NCBI GenBank assembly: GCA_963793625.1
Contig: CAWCAT010000020.1
Coordinates: 62,001 to 126,000, forward strand
Length of the DNA: 64,000 bases
Origin: G963668605 sp963793625
GTDB taxonomy: Bacteria > Acidobacteriota > Terriglobia > Bryobacterales > Bryobacteraceae
Direction: 5' to 3'
The notes under the pieces are model-generated. The model ran no database searches. It saw nothing but the letters and a program-made list of their open reading frames with translations, and had not been told where the DNA came from. Within the stretch, counting starts at the first letter, position 1. Each line of letters opens with the position of its first letter. Both the position numbers and the translations under genes were made by a program. Shown here one piece after another: positions 18,001 to 25,318 of the stretch.

Positions 18001-18445
18001 AGCCCCACTCGAGATCCATTCCACGCTTAACCTTGGACTCGATCTGCGCATTACGCCTGATTATATTGCTGACGAAAACCAGCGCTTACGCTATTACAAG
18101 CGGATTGCGGATGCGGCCGATCGCACGAAAGCGGACAGGCTCATCGAAGAAATGGGCGACCGCTACGGAGAACTTCCGACAAATGTTCGCAATCTTGTAG
18201 AGTTTTCGTTGTTAAAAACGCAGGCCGAGAAACTTGGGATTGAGTCCATTGAACGACGGCCTGGACTGCTCAATATCAAGTTTCACCAAAGCGCACGATT
18301 GGATCCCGCCGCGCTCATGCATCTTGTAGGCAACACTGCGGGGGCACAGTTCACACCGGCGGGCGTTCTGCGATTGCCCGTCGATGGTGCACAGTCACCA
18401 GATGCGCTTTTGACATTCCTGCGTGAAAAGTTTGCTGCACTCTAG
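15038..18445 (+). CDS. mfd: Transcription-repair coupling factor Mfd
   Basis: A full-length 1135-residue protein. In order: a UvrB-like N-terminal region ending with the ARGGIVDIF-like motif (VRGGIVDIFPA), the RNA-polymerase-interacting CarD-like domain (KPGDFVVHSEHGVGRF, about residues 475-535) and the RecG-like translocase. The translocase has Walker A GDVGFGKTEVAM (about 626), DEEQRFG (about 727), SATPIPRTL, and motif VI region LRGRVGRSNRRAYAYL. A C-terminal TRCF domain follows. Mfd removes RNA polymerase stalled at DNA damage and recruits UvrA. The start is TTG at 15038, three bases after rfaE2; no ATG lies close. No frameshift is seen in 3.4 kb, so this is a useful control for local sequence quality. 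Confidence 0.96.
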   Translation: MTHPAIRELFRSLSREPSLQGVVRALAQDPGKSVSLSGLNTTAKALYLVLIWQLTNRPVLLIVDGNKQAETLTELVDTFFDLLVEEHNVARPQTIPALDVLPHQQLSAHSEISEQRAIGLWRLATERVPITITPIASALLKTEPAEFYRQLALTLKAGEDIPLEDVISHLESIGYEKREPVEAEGEYSVRGGIVDIFPAQAENPVRIELFGDTIEEIRRFDVNTQRSVMKITECPILPLLEHPRTPELMERFAGEPGWEFLSALVRPRTNSIFSMLENPLIVFDEPEQISGAATRLWKRLEEPGTETQCPPEAVFFHWEDLEEIARPNLVLRELDLGTEGLHISTQTATAFHGKLQIAIAETRSLVEKGYRVVFFSPSAGEVERLADVCQDYEMPFQLGMEASSATPQYLAERAYMASSASTFLVKGGVRRGVVLPEAKLAIFGSEDLFDSSELVARPGTKRSQLAAFTSDMADLKPGDFVVHSEHGVGRFVGLREIGQGEQKDDFMLVEYAGETKLYVPLSRLDLVQKFHGPGEGAPPMDRLGGATWKRTKSRVKAKMRDMADELLKLYAGRKLAEGFSFSSDSNWQREFEDSFEFTPTVDQVSATQDIKRDMESEQPMDRLLCGDVGFGKTEVAMRAAFKALGDGKQVAVLAPTTVLSFQHYETFRRRFAPFPVQIEMLSRFRSPKEIKAVLEEVANGKVDIVVGTHRILSKDLEFRDLGLLIVDEEQRFGVRHKERLKQMKQNVNVLTMSATPIPRTLHMSLLGLRDMSVIETAPKDRLSIHTVVAHYQPDLIKSAIEQEMSRSGQVYFVHNRVESIWMRAASIQELVPQCRVGVGHGQMGDEELERVLLGFMRHEYDVFVCTTIVENGLDIPLANTMIIENAERYGLSELYQLRGRVGRSNRRAYAYLLVPPDTELSEVARKRLAALKEFSDLGAGFKIAALDLELRGAGNLLGGEQHGHIAAVGFDTYVRLLEETVQELKGEEAPLEIHSTLNLGLDLRITPDYIADENQRLRYYKRIADAADRTKADRLIEEMGDRYGELPTNVRNLVEFSLLKTQAEKLGIESIERRPGLLNIKFHQSARLDPAALMHLVGNTAGAQFTPAGVLRLPVDGAQSPDALLTFLREKFAAL

Positions 18446-18505
18446 CTTCGCTGTAACAGGGGTCGGTCATGCGCCGTCCAAGCGCTTGATGGATAATGGA
18501 ACTGT

Positions 18506-19681
18506 ATGAGGTATCTGACTTCTATTGTGTGGGTGGGACTGTTGTGCGCACCCTTGGTCCAAGCCGAGATCGCCGTCGTCGAAGAAATTGTGGCGAAGGT
18601 GAACGGTGAGATCATAACCCGATCCGAATTGGGACGAAGCCGCCGACAGATAGAAGCTGAGTTGAAGCAGCGGGGTTTGAAGGGGTCCGCCCTGGATCAA
18701 GCCATAAAGGAACGGGAGGGCGATCTCCTTCGGGATCGTATCGATCAACTGCTCCTGGTAAGCCGCGCCAAAGAGCTCAACATCAGCGTGGACAGCGAAC
18801 TGAGCAAGTATCTGGCGGACATTCAGCTCCAGAACAAGATCGCCGACCAGGACAGGTTTCAAGCCTGGATACGGGAGCAGTCCGGCGGAACCTTTGAGGA
18901 TTTCAAAGCGGAAACGCGCAACAGCATGCTTACGCAGCGCGTGATCCGTCAGGAAGTTAGCGATAAGGTCCGAGTTCCGAAACCCGAAGTTGTGAAGTAT
19001 TACGAGCAGCACAAGACCGAGTTCGTCAGGGAAGAAAAGGTCTATCTTCGGGAGATCCTCGTCTCGACTGAGAAAAAAGATGCTGCAGGTGTTGCTGCTG
19101 CCGAAAAGAAAGCCAAGGATTTAGTGGCTCGCCTAAAGAAGGGTGAGAAATTTCCCGAACTGGCTCGAGACAATTCCGATTCCTCAACGGCTGCACAGGG
19201 TGGCGAATTGGGTGGCTGGAAGAAGGGTGATCTCGACTCCGAGATCGAGAAGTTGATCTGGGATCAGCCAAAGAATTTTGTCACCGATCCGATCAAGCGA
19301 CCGAACGGATTCCTGCTCCTCAAGGTTGAGGAGCACCAAAAAGCCGGCCAAGCAACGCTTGAGGAAGCGGAACCGGAAATCATGGAGATCCTGTATCGAC
19401 CGTTATTCCAGCCCAAAATCCGCGAGTACCTGACGCGTCTCCGGCAGGATTCATTTCTTGAAATCCGGGAAGGGTACGTGGACAGCGCGCCGGCTCCAGG
19501 CAAAGATACACGCTGGTCAGATCCTGCGCAGTTAAAACCCGAGACGGTTTCAAAGGAAGAAGTCAGGAACAGAAAGCGGAAGAAGCGCTTGCTCTGGTTG
19601 GTTCCAATCCCTGGCACGAACGCAGCCCCCACCACGGACGTGAAGGTCGTCGATCCCACCGTCAAGGTAAAGACCCAGTAA
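18506..19681 (+). CDS. SurA-like periplasmic peptidyl-prolyl isomerase
   Basis: A 391-residue protein with a Sec signal (cut after about residue 20, LVQAEIA). A SurA_N chaperone domain comes first (EEIVAKVNGEIITRSEL onward, residues 26-170), then one parvulin/PPIC domain (VYLREILVST through GGELGGWKKGDL and FLLLKVEEHQKAG, about 180-280). Its C-terminal tail is basic and proline-rich. It probably assists folding of outer-membrane proteins in the periplasm, as SurA does. Only one parvulin domain is present, against two in E. coli SurA. It is preceded by a 60-base gap with no clear terminator, and followed nine bases later by the YhaM-like gene. Confidence 0.85.
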   Translation: MRYLTSIVWVGLLCAPLVQAEIAVVEEIVAKVNGEIITRSELGRSRRQIEAELKQRGLKGSALDQAIKEREGDLLRDRIDQLLLVSRAKELNISVDSELSKYLADIQLQNKIADQDRFQAWIREQSGGTFEDFKAETRNSMLTQRVIRQEVSDKVRVPKPEVVKYYEQHKTEFVREEKVYLREILVSTEKKDAAGVAAAEKKAKDLVARLKKGEKFPELARDNSDSSTAAQGGELGGWKKGDLDSEIEKLIWDQPKNFVTDPIKRPNGFLLLKVEEHQKAGQATLEEAEPEIMEILYRPLFQPKIREYLTRLRQDSFLEIREGYVDSAPAPGKDTRWSDPAQLKPETVSKEEVRNRKRKKRLLWLVPIPGTNAAPTTDVKVVDPTVKVKTQ

Positions 19682-19689
19682 GGCGCCGG

Positions 19690-20823
19690 ATGAAATCTCC
19701 CTACGTCAACGAATTACAGCCAAACCAGCAAGCCATCGGCGTTTTTCTGGTGCAGTCAAAGGAAGTCCGCCAAAAGAAAACCGGTGACCCGTATCTCTCA
19801 TTGCATCTCGCGGATAAGAGCGGCGAGTTGGAAGCGAAGATGTGGGACAACGTGGCTGAAGTTCTTGACACGTTTGAACGCGAGGACTTCGTCAAGATTA
19901 AAGGCGTAACTCAGGTTTTCCAAAACCGGCTGCAGTTGACGATTCACAAGATGGTTCGGGTGGACGACCGTGAGGTTGACCTGGCGGACTTTTTCCCGGC
20001 TTCATCGCGAAACCCGGATGAGATGCTGGCTGAATTGTGCCAGATTGTAGCGGGCATGACCGACCCCGATTACAAGACGCTGCTTGAGTTGTTTCTGGCG
20101 GACGAGGACATTACGAGGCGCTATAAGACCGCGCCTGCAGCCAAGACAATCCACCACGCGTGGCTGGGCGGGCTGTTGGAACATGTGCTTTCCATGTGCG
20201 CCTTAGCGCGATTTACAGCCGCTCATTATCCGGGGATCGACAAGGATCTCCTGCTGGCTGGTGTGTTTTTGCACGACATCGGAAAAATCGATGAGTTGAG
20301 TTATGAGCGAGGCTTTTACTATACAGATGAAGGCCAGTTGCTCGGGCACATCACAATCGGCATGCGCATGCTGGACGAGAAACTGCGTAGCCTGCCAAGC
20401 TTCCCTAAGAGCAAGCGGACCTTACTTTCTCATCTGATCCTGAGCCACCATGGGCAACTGGAATTCGGGTCGCCGAAGCTGCCGCTGTTTGCTGAAGCGA
20501 TGCTACTGAGCCAGCTGGATAATCTCGACTCGAAGATGGAATGCATGCGCGGGATAGCGGCCAAGGACAATCACGTTGAAGGCAACTGGACATCTTTCAG
20601 CGCTCCGCTGGATCGGATGGTACTGAAGAAGAGCCGGTTTCTGGCTGACGAGGAAGGTGTCGCCGAGATTGTTTCCGAGCCTGTCGCCCCTGTTGTGAGC
20701 GCCCCAGCCCAAACTCCGGAGCCTGCATCACGAGAAGGCAGGCGGGTGGATCGTGCTCAGCCGCAGAGCTCACTTTTCGGTGAAAAACTTCAGCACGCTT
20801 TGGGCAAGGACGAACATGCGTAA
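19690..20823 (+). CDS. YhaM-like 3'-5' exoribonuclease (OB fold + HD domain)
   Basis: A 377-residue protein. Residues 15-95 form an OB-fold nucleic-acid-binding domain (GVFLVQSKEVRQKKTGDPYL and KIKGVTQVFQNRLQLTI). Residues 150-310 form an HD phosphohydrolase domain with the metal ligands visible in GLLEHVLSM, FLHDIGKIDEL, LILSHHGQ and LSQLDNLDSK. This order is that of Bacillus YhaM, a 3'-5' exoribonuclease. The last 50 residues are a disordered Pro/Arg-rich tail not typical of YhaM. It overlaps the following BlaI-type gene by eight bases, so the two are probably coupled. Confidence 0.8.
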   Translation: MKSPYVNELQPNQQAIGVFLVQSKEVRQKKTGDPYLSLHLADKSGELEAKMWDNVAEVLDTFEREDFVKIKGVTQVFQNRLQLTIHKMVRVDDREVDLADFFPASSRNPDEMLAELCQIVAGMTDPDYKTLLELFLADEDITRRYKTAPAAKTIHHAWLGGLLEHVLSMCALARFTAAHYPGIDKDLLLAGVFLHDIGKIDELSYERGFYYTDEGQLLGHITIGMRMLDEKLRSLPSFPKSKRTLLSHLILSHHGQLEFGSPKLPLFAEAMLLSQLDNLDSKMECMRGIAAKDNHVEGNWTSFSAPLDRMVLKKSRFLADEEGVAEIVSEPVAPVVSAPAQTPEPASREGRRVDRAQPQSSLFGEKLQHALGKDEHA

Positions 20824-21238
20824 ACCTGGACCTCCGCGCGAAATCCCGCCACCTCTCGAGCTGGAGTGTCTAAAAGTACTTTGGACACTTGGCGAAGGTA
20901 ACGTGAAAGACGTGCGCGGAATTCTGACAGAGAACCGCGAGTTGGCGTACACGACGGTGATGACCCTATTGGACCGCCTGGTGAGGCGCGGTGCGGCTGC
21001 TCGCCGCAAATCAGGACGTTCGTTCGTGTACATCCCTTTGGTAGCCCGCGATTCATTGCGCAGCGCCGCAGTCAAACAACTCGTCGAATCACTGTTTGAG
21101 GGCTCACAAGCGACACTGCTAGCTTATTTGCAGAATGGTCACCACTCGGCCGTGCCGGTTGCTGAAGATGCTAAACCAGAGAGCACTGTGGTGGCGTTGT
21201 CCGTTGATGACGAACGTCTCGACACAGCCTTGCTCTAG
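20816..21238 (+). CDS. BlaI/MecI/CopY-family transcriptional repressor
   Basis: A 140-residue winged-helix protein from the ATG at 20816. The DNA-binding part is ELECLKVLWTLGEGNVKDVR followed by AYTTVMTLLDRLVRRG and the wing SGRSFVYIPLV, the standard BlaI/Penicillinase_R pattern. A helical dimerisation segment and an acidic 45-residue tail follow. BlaI repressors are normally controlled by cleavage by a membrane peptidase BlaR1, but no BlaR1-like gene is adjacent. In acidobacteria many BlaI-type regulators act on other genes. The target here is unknown; the TonB receptor 86 bases downstream is the obvious candidate. Confidence 0.82.
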   Translation: MRKPGPPREIPPPLELECLKVLWTLGEGNVKDVRGILTENRELAYTTVMTLLDRLVRRGAAARRKSGRSFVYIPLVARDSLRSAAVKQLVESLFEGSQATLLAYLQNGHHSAVPVAEDAKPESTVVALSVDDERLDTALL

Positions 21239-21324
21239 TTCTTACCCTAACTCGTAGTCCAACGTCAGCTTGACTCCCAGCTTTTCCCGGCGTACCCTTC
21301 GAAAAGCAGGGGTAACAACAGGTC

Positions 21325-24300
21325 ATGACAAAAGGGCAACTTGTTCTGTTTTTCTGTCTCGCCTCGCTCGTGCTGATTCCTTCCGGAAACGCACAGACTA
21401 TCACGGGCGCTATTACCGGCACTGTCACCGACTCAACGGGTGCCGTGATTCCCAACGTCAAAGTCACGGCGACCAACACCGCGACTAACATCGCCAACGC
21501 TTCCCAATCGAATGAAGCAGGCATATACAATTTCCCATTCCTCGCACTCGGCAATTACACCATTACCGCCGAGGCAGGGGGCTTCAAGAAGTCTGTATTC
21601 GGCCCGTTTCGCCTTGAAGTAAATCAAACCGCGCGCGTCGACCTCGCTCTCGAAGTTGGCCTGGTAACGGAATCTGTTGAAATCACGGATGTCGCTCCCG
21701 CGCTGCAAACCGAATCCACCCAGACCGGCGCGGTGATCAATTCCACAAAATTGACCGATCTACCGTTAAATGGCCGAAACTTCGCATCATTAAGTCTGCT
21801 GGTTCCCGGAACTGTTTCGACAAACCCTCAGAATATGAGCACAAGCGGAAGGTTTCAGAACCAGGGTGGTCGGCCATACGTCAACGGCAACCGCGAGCAG
21901 ACCAACAACTTTTTGCTGGACGGCGTTGATGTGAACGACTCGATCGACAATCGAATTGGCTACCAGCCCAATGTGGACGCGTTGGAGGAAGTCAAAGTCC
22001 TGACGGGCAATGCTCCCGCGGAATTCGGCAATGCGGCCGGCGCAATTGTGAACGCTCAAATGAAGAGCGGGACGAATGATCTGCACGGTAACCTCTTCGA
22101 GTTTCTGCGCAATGACAAACTCGACGCGAATGACTTTTTCAACAACCGCGCGGGCGCGCAGAAGCGAGCATATCGCCGCAACATATTCGGCGGCACGTTC
22201 GGTGGCCCGATAAAAAAGAATTCTGCGTTCTTCTTTATGGATTACGAGGGGACGCGGCAGGTGGACAGCGGACCGGCGCTGGCATCGGTGCCACTGGCTG
22301 AATACCGCACGGGCAACTTGTCACGATTCTCCCAGGTGATTAGAGATCCGCTGACGGGGCAGCAGTTTCCCGGAAACATCATTCCGGCCAGCCGGATCGT
22401 GAACCCCGTCGCCAGGGCACTCTTCGCCGATCCAACGCTCTATCCGCTGCCCAATACAACAGGAACCGGCGCACTCGGGATAACAAACAACTATCGTGGG
22501 AATTCGGCAAACTCACTCAACAATGACCAAGCCGACGCCAAAGTCGATCTCAGGCTTTCCACAAACGATAATCTGTCCGGGCGCTTCTCGATCGGGCGAT
22601 ACCGGCAGGGTGGCAGCCAGACCGCATTGCCCACCATCATGGTAGCAGGGCAAGAGGGTCCAACCACGACCAGTGTGGCCACATGGACACACACATTCTC
22701 ACCATCCGTTGTCAACGAACTCCGTGCTGGCTACAGCCGCATCGTCATCGACGACGTGTGGCTGGACCCGACAGGATTGCTCGGAGCTAACGGCAATGAA
22801 AAACTGGGAATTCCTGGCGGACAGCCGATTTCTGGTGCCAGCGCGATTACGTTGGGGGACGGGTTGACGCAGATCGGAGCTAACGGCACAATCGGTAACA
22901 CCGTCGACAATAAGTACCAACTCGGGAGTAACCTGACTGTTGCCCGCGGGCGTCACTTCCTGAAAATGGGAGGCCAGGCCATTCGTTTCCATCAGAATCG
23001 CTACTATGCCGGCAACAATGGCGCGCTCGGCTTTTTTGATTACAGCAGCGGAAAGTACACGGGTTCGGGATTCGCGGACTTCCTGCTGAACGACTTAGGT
23101 TCGAAAGGACGCGGCAGTGTGACAGGCAAGTGGGGCCATCGACACACGCGCGCAGGCGTCTTTTTCCAGGACGACTGGAAAGTCCGGCCGAACCTCACGC
23201 TGAACCTTGGACTCCGCTGGGAATATACACAGCCAGTCTATGAAGTGGCCGACCGCCAGTCGAATGTGGATCTCTCAACTGGAAGGCAACTTTTTGCCGG
23301 AAAAGATGGGAATAGCCGTGCGTTGTTCAACCCGTATTACAAGCAGTTCATGCCTCGCGTAGGTTTTGCATGGACGCCCGCAGCGTTGAAGAACAGGACG
23401 GTCGTTCGCGCCGGCTATGCAATTACTAGTTTTCTGGAAGGCACAGGCGCGAATCTTCGGTTGCCGCTCAACCCGCCGTTCTTCTTCGAATCTGACATCA
23501 CGTACGATCTGACTGCGCCCGGCGATATTCGCACGGGGTTCACTGATGTTCGTCCGGCGAACACCCTGGCTGGCCAAGTCCGCGCCTGGGATCCGAACTT
23601 GCGTCCTCAGTTCACACAGCAATGGAATGTGAGCCTGGAACACCTGTTGTCTAATTCGGTTTCCTTCACCACGGCTTATGTGGGACAGAGGGGAACGCAC
23701 CTTGTCGTGCCGCGTGAGGGCAACCAACCGCTGGCCGATCCGGGTCCCGTGAGCACGTGGCGCCCACTGCAGCAACGGCGTCCACTGTATGCGACCGCGC
23801 CGCTCATTACCAACATCGCGACCACAGACGGCGCTGCGACCATGGACTATCATGCCCTGCAAACCAGCGGTCGAAAGCGCATGGGTCACGGCGTGGAATT
23901 CCTCGGGTCCTACACGTTGAGCAAGACTTTGACCGATAATCGCGGCTTTTATGGTGGTGGGACGTACATCGCTGGTGAGGGCGCCTACTGGCAGAATGCC
24001 TACGACCGTCGCAGTGATCGCGCCCGCGCGTTCTATGACGCACGGCATAACTTCACATTTGGCGGAACCTGGGAATTGCCGGTGGGTAGAGGCCGGACAG
24101 TTGGGAAGGGGTGGAATCGCGCGATAGACGCAGCATTCGGAGGCTGGAGCACCAACTTTGTTCTGATCGCGCACTCCGGATTCCCCGTGACAATTCTGGG
24201 CACGGACCAAACCAATCAAGCTGTGAGAGGAAACGTGCGGGCGAATTACTACCGTCGCTTGACCTACCTTAACCAGGATATTGATAACTGGTTCGGCACG

Positions 24301-24618
24301 CGCAACACATTCTGCACAGCAGGCGTCGATGATGGTGTCTGCGCGTACGGCAATCCAGCCGTCGGCCTTTTTGGAAATGCGGGAGTTGCCACGGAGCGAG
24401 CGCCTTCGTACTTCAACCTGGACACTTCCATCGGGAAACGCATCCACTTTTCAGAACGGACGTCGCTGGACTTCCGGGCTGAGTTCTTCAATGTAATGAA
24501 TCACGCGAGCTTCGGACCTCCCGGTAGAAGCCTCGCGACGCCATCGACTTTTGGACGGATCACGACCCAGACGACCGCTTCCAGAAACATTCAGTTTGGA
24601 ATGAAGTTTTTCTTCTGA
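21325..24618 (+). CDS. Oar-like TonB-dependent outer-membrane receptor with carboxypeptidase-regulatory domain
   Basis: A 1097-residue protein with a Sec signal (about 1-24, ending GNAQT). It has an Ig-like carboxypeptidase-regulatory domain (residues 25-105: ITGTVTDSTGAVIPNVKVTA), a plug domain with the acidobacterial hallmark LPLNGRNF, and a long beta-barrel. The protein ends in NIQFGMKFFF, whose final Phe is the expected BAM signal. This class is greatly expanded in Solibacter relatives and is thought to import large substrates such as oligosaccharides. No substrate can be named from sequence, and no partner surface lipoprotein or glycosidase adjoins it. Its length is normal and there is no frameshift in 3.3 kb. 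It is followed by a strong hairpin. Confidence 0.92.
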   Translation: MTKGQLVLFFCLASLVLIPSGNAQTITGAITGTVTDSTGAVIPNVKVTATNTATNIANASQSNEAGIYNFPFLALGNYTITAEAGGFKKSVFGPFRLEVNQTARVDLALEVGLVTESVEITDVAPALQTESTQTGAVINSTKLTDLPLNGRNFASLSLLVPGTVSTNPQNMSTSGRFQNQGGRPYVNGNREQTNNFLLDGVDVNDSIDNRIGYQPNVDALEEVKVLTGNAPAEFGNAAGAIVNAQMKSGTNDLHGNLFEFLRNDKLDANDFFNNRAGAQKRAYRRNIFGGTFGGPIKKNSAFFFMDYEGTRQVDSGPALASVPLAEYRTGNLSRFSQVIRDPLTGQQFPGNIIPASRIVNPVARALFADPTLYPLPNTTGTGALGITNNYRGNSANSLNNDQADAKVDLRLSTNDNLSGRFSIGRYRQGGSQTALPTIMVAGQEGPTTTSVATWTHTFSPSVVNELRAGYSRIVIDDVWLDPTGLLGANGNEKLGIPGGQPISGASAITLGDGLTQIGANGTIGNTVDNKYQLGSNLTVARGRHFLKMGGQAIRFHQNRYYAGNNGALGFFDYSSGKYTGSGFADFLLNDLGSKGRGSVTGKWGHRHTRAGVFFQDDWKVRPNLTLNLGLRWEYTQPVYEVADRQSNVDLSTGRQLFAGKDGNSRALFNPYYKQFMPRVGFAWTPAALKNRTVVRAGYAITSFLEGTGANLRLPLNPPFFFESDITYDLTAPGDIRTGFTDVRPANTLAGQVRAWDPNLRPQFTQQWNVSLEHLLSNSVSFTTAYVGQRGTHLVVPREGNQPLADPGPVSTWRPLQQRRPLYATAPLITNIATTDGAATMDYHALQTSGRKRMGHGVEFLGSYTLSKTLTDNRGFYGGGTYIAGEGAYWQNAYDRRSDRARAFYDARHNFTFGGTWELPVGRGRTVGKGWNRAIDAAFGGWSTNFVLIAHSGFPVTILGTDQTNQAVRGNVRANYYRRLTYLNQDIDNWFGTRNTFCTAGVDDGVCAYGNPAVGLFGNAGVATERAPSYFNLDTSIGKRIHFSERTSLDFRAEFFNVMNHASFGPPGRSLATPSTFGRITTQTTASRNIQFGMKFFF

Positions 24619-24632
24619 GCCTGCAAAGTAGT

Positions 24633-24657
24633 AGCGGGCGCTTTCACGGCGCCCGCT
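24633..24657. terminator. Bidirectional hairpin between convergent genes
   Basis: A nine-base perfect stem (AGCGGGCGC with GCGCCCGCT) around a seven-base loop lies in the 43-base gap between the TonB receptor and the convergent HAD gene. It has no U-run on either side, so it is either a weak intrinsic terminator or an mRNA 3'-end stabiliser. Its position makes a termination role likely. Confidence 0.6.
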
Positions 24658-24661
24658 CCAG

Positions 24662-25272
24662 CTATTCGTCCCAACGAACGCCGCGGGCCTGCAACTCACC
24701 CTTGAGTTGCTCGAAGGAAAGAAACTGTACCGCGTCGATTCCCTCGGCCTTCGCTGCTTCTACATATGAGGCGATGTCGTCAGTAAAGAAACACTCCCCA
24801 GCCGCACACTCTGCCTTTACAATGGCTTCCCGGTAGATCTTCGGGGACGGCTTCATCGCCTGCACTTCATGCGATAAGACACAGGCATCGAAGTGCTGGA
24901 AATGCGAGTACGTCTCGCGAAGCATTTCAAAATGCAGAGCATTCGTGTTCGAGAGCAGCACGAGCCGATACTCTTTCCTCGAGCCCGCAGAAAGGACTCA
25001 GGAATCATTGCCTCCTTGTGAAAGATGCAGATCCAGATCTCGCGGAATCGCTCGAACCCGGCATTGAACTCCAATAATTCCGAGAGCTCGCGAACGAAGT
25101 CCGCGGTTTCTATCCGGCCGGATTCGAATCGCAATACAAGATCCGTGCTTCCTATGCGCCTTCGAATTTCTGACACAGAATAGGGGCACTCAAGCGCCAT
25201 TGCAGCGTATGCACGAGCGAAATCGAAAGGGACAATCACATTTCCAAGGTCGAGAATAATGGTTTTGATCAT
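24662..25272 (-). CDS. HAD-superfamily (IA) hydrolase, one frameshift
   Basis: Two frames join near 24980. Adding one lost base gives a 203-residue HAD phosphatase. The first part has the nucleophile motif IILDLGNVIVPFD (Asp8) and helical cap ECPYSVSEIRRRIG. The second has motif II LLSNTN, Lys motif MKPSPKIYREAI and motif IV FFTDDIASYVEAAKAEG. These fit small-molecule phosphatases such as sugar or nucleotide phosphatases acting in the cytoplasm; the substrate is unknown. The start chosen is the Met at 25272 (MIKTIILD), directly before the first motif. It borders the phage cassette, whose last gene ends 46 bases upstream of this start. Confidence 0.75.
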
Positions 25273-25318
25273 TTCAGCGGGGTTCAAGACCATCGTACAT
25301 CGAGACAGTCGTTGGCCG

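Noticed and set aside
23275..24447. 390-codon open frame on the minus strand inside the TonB receptor gene
   Set aside because: The opposite strand is a clear full-length receptor; the antisense frame has no recognisable motif and arises from codon bias.
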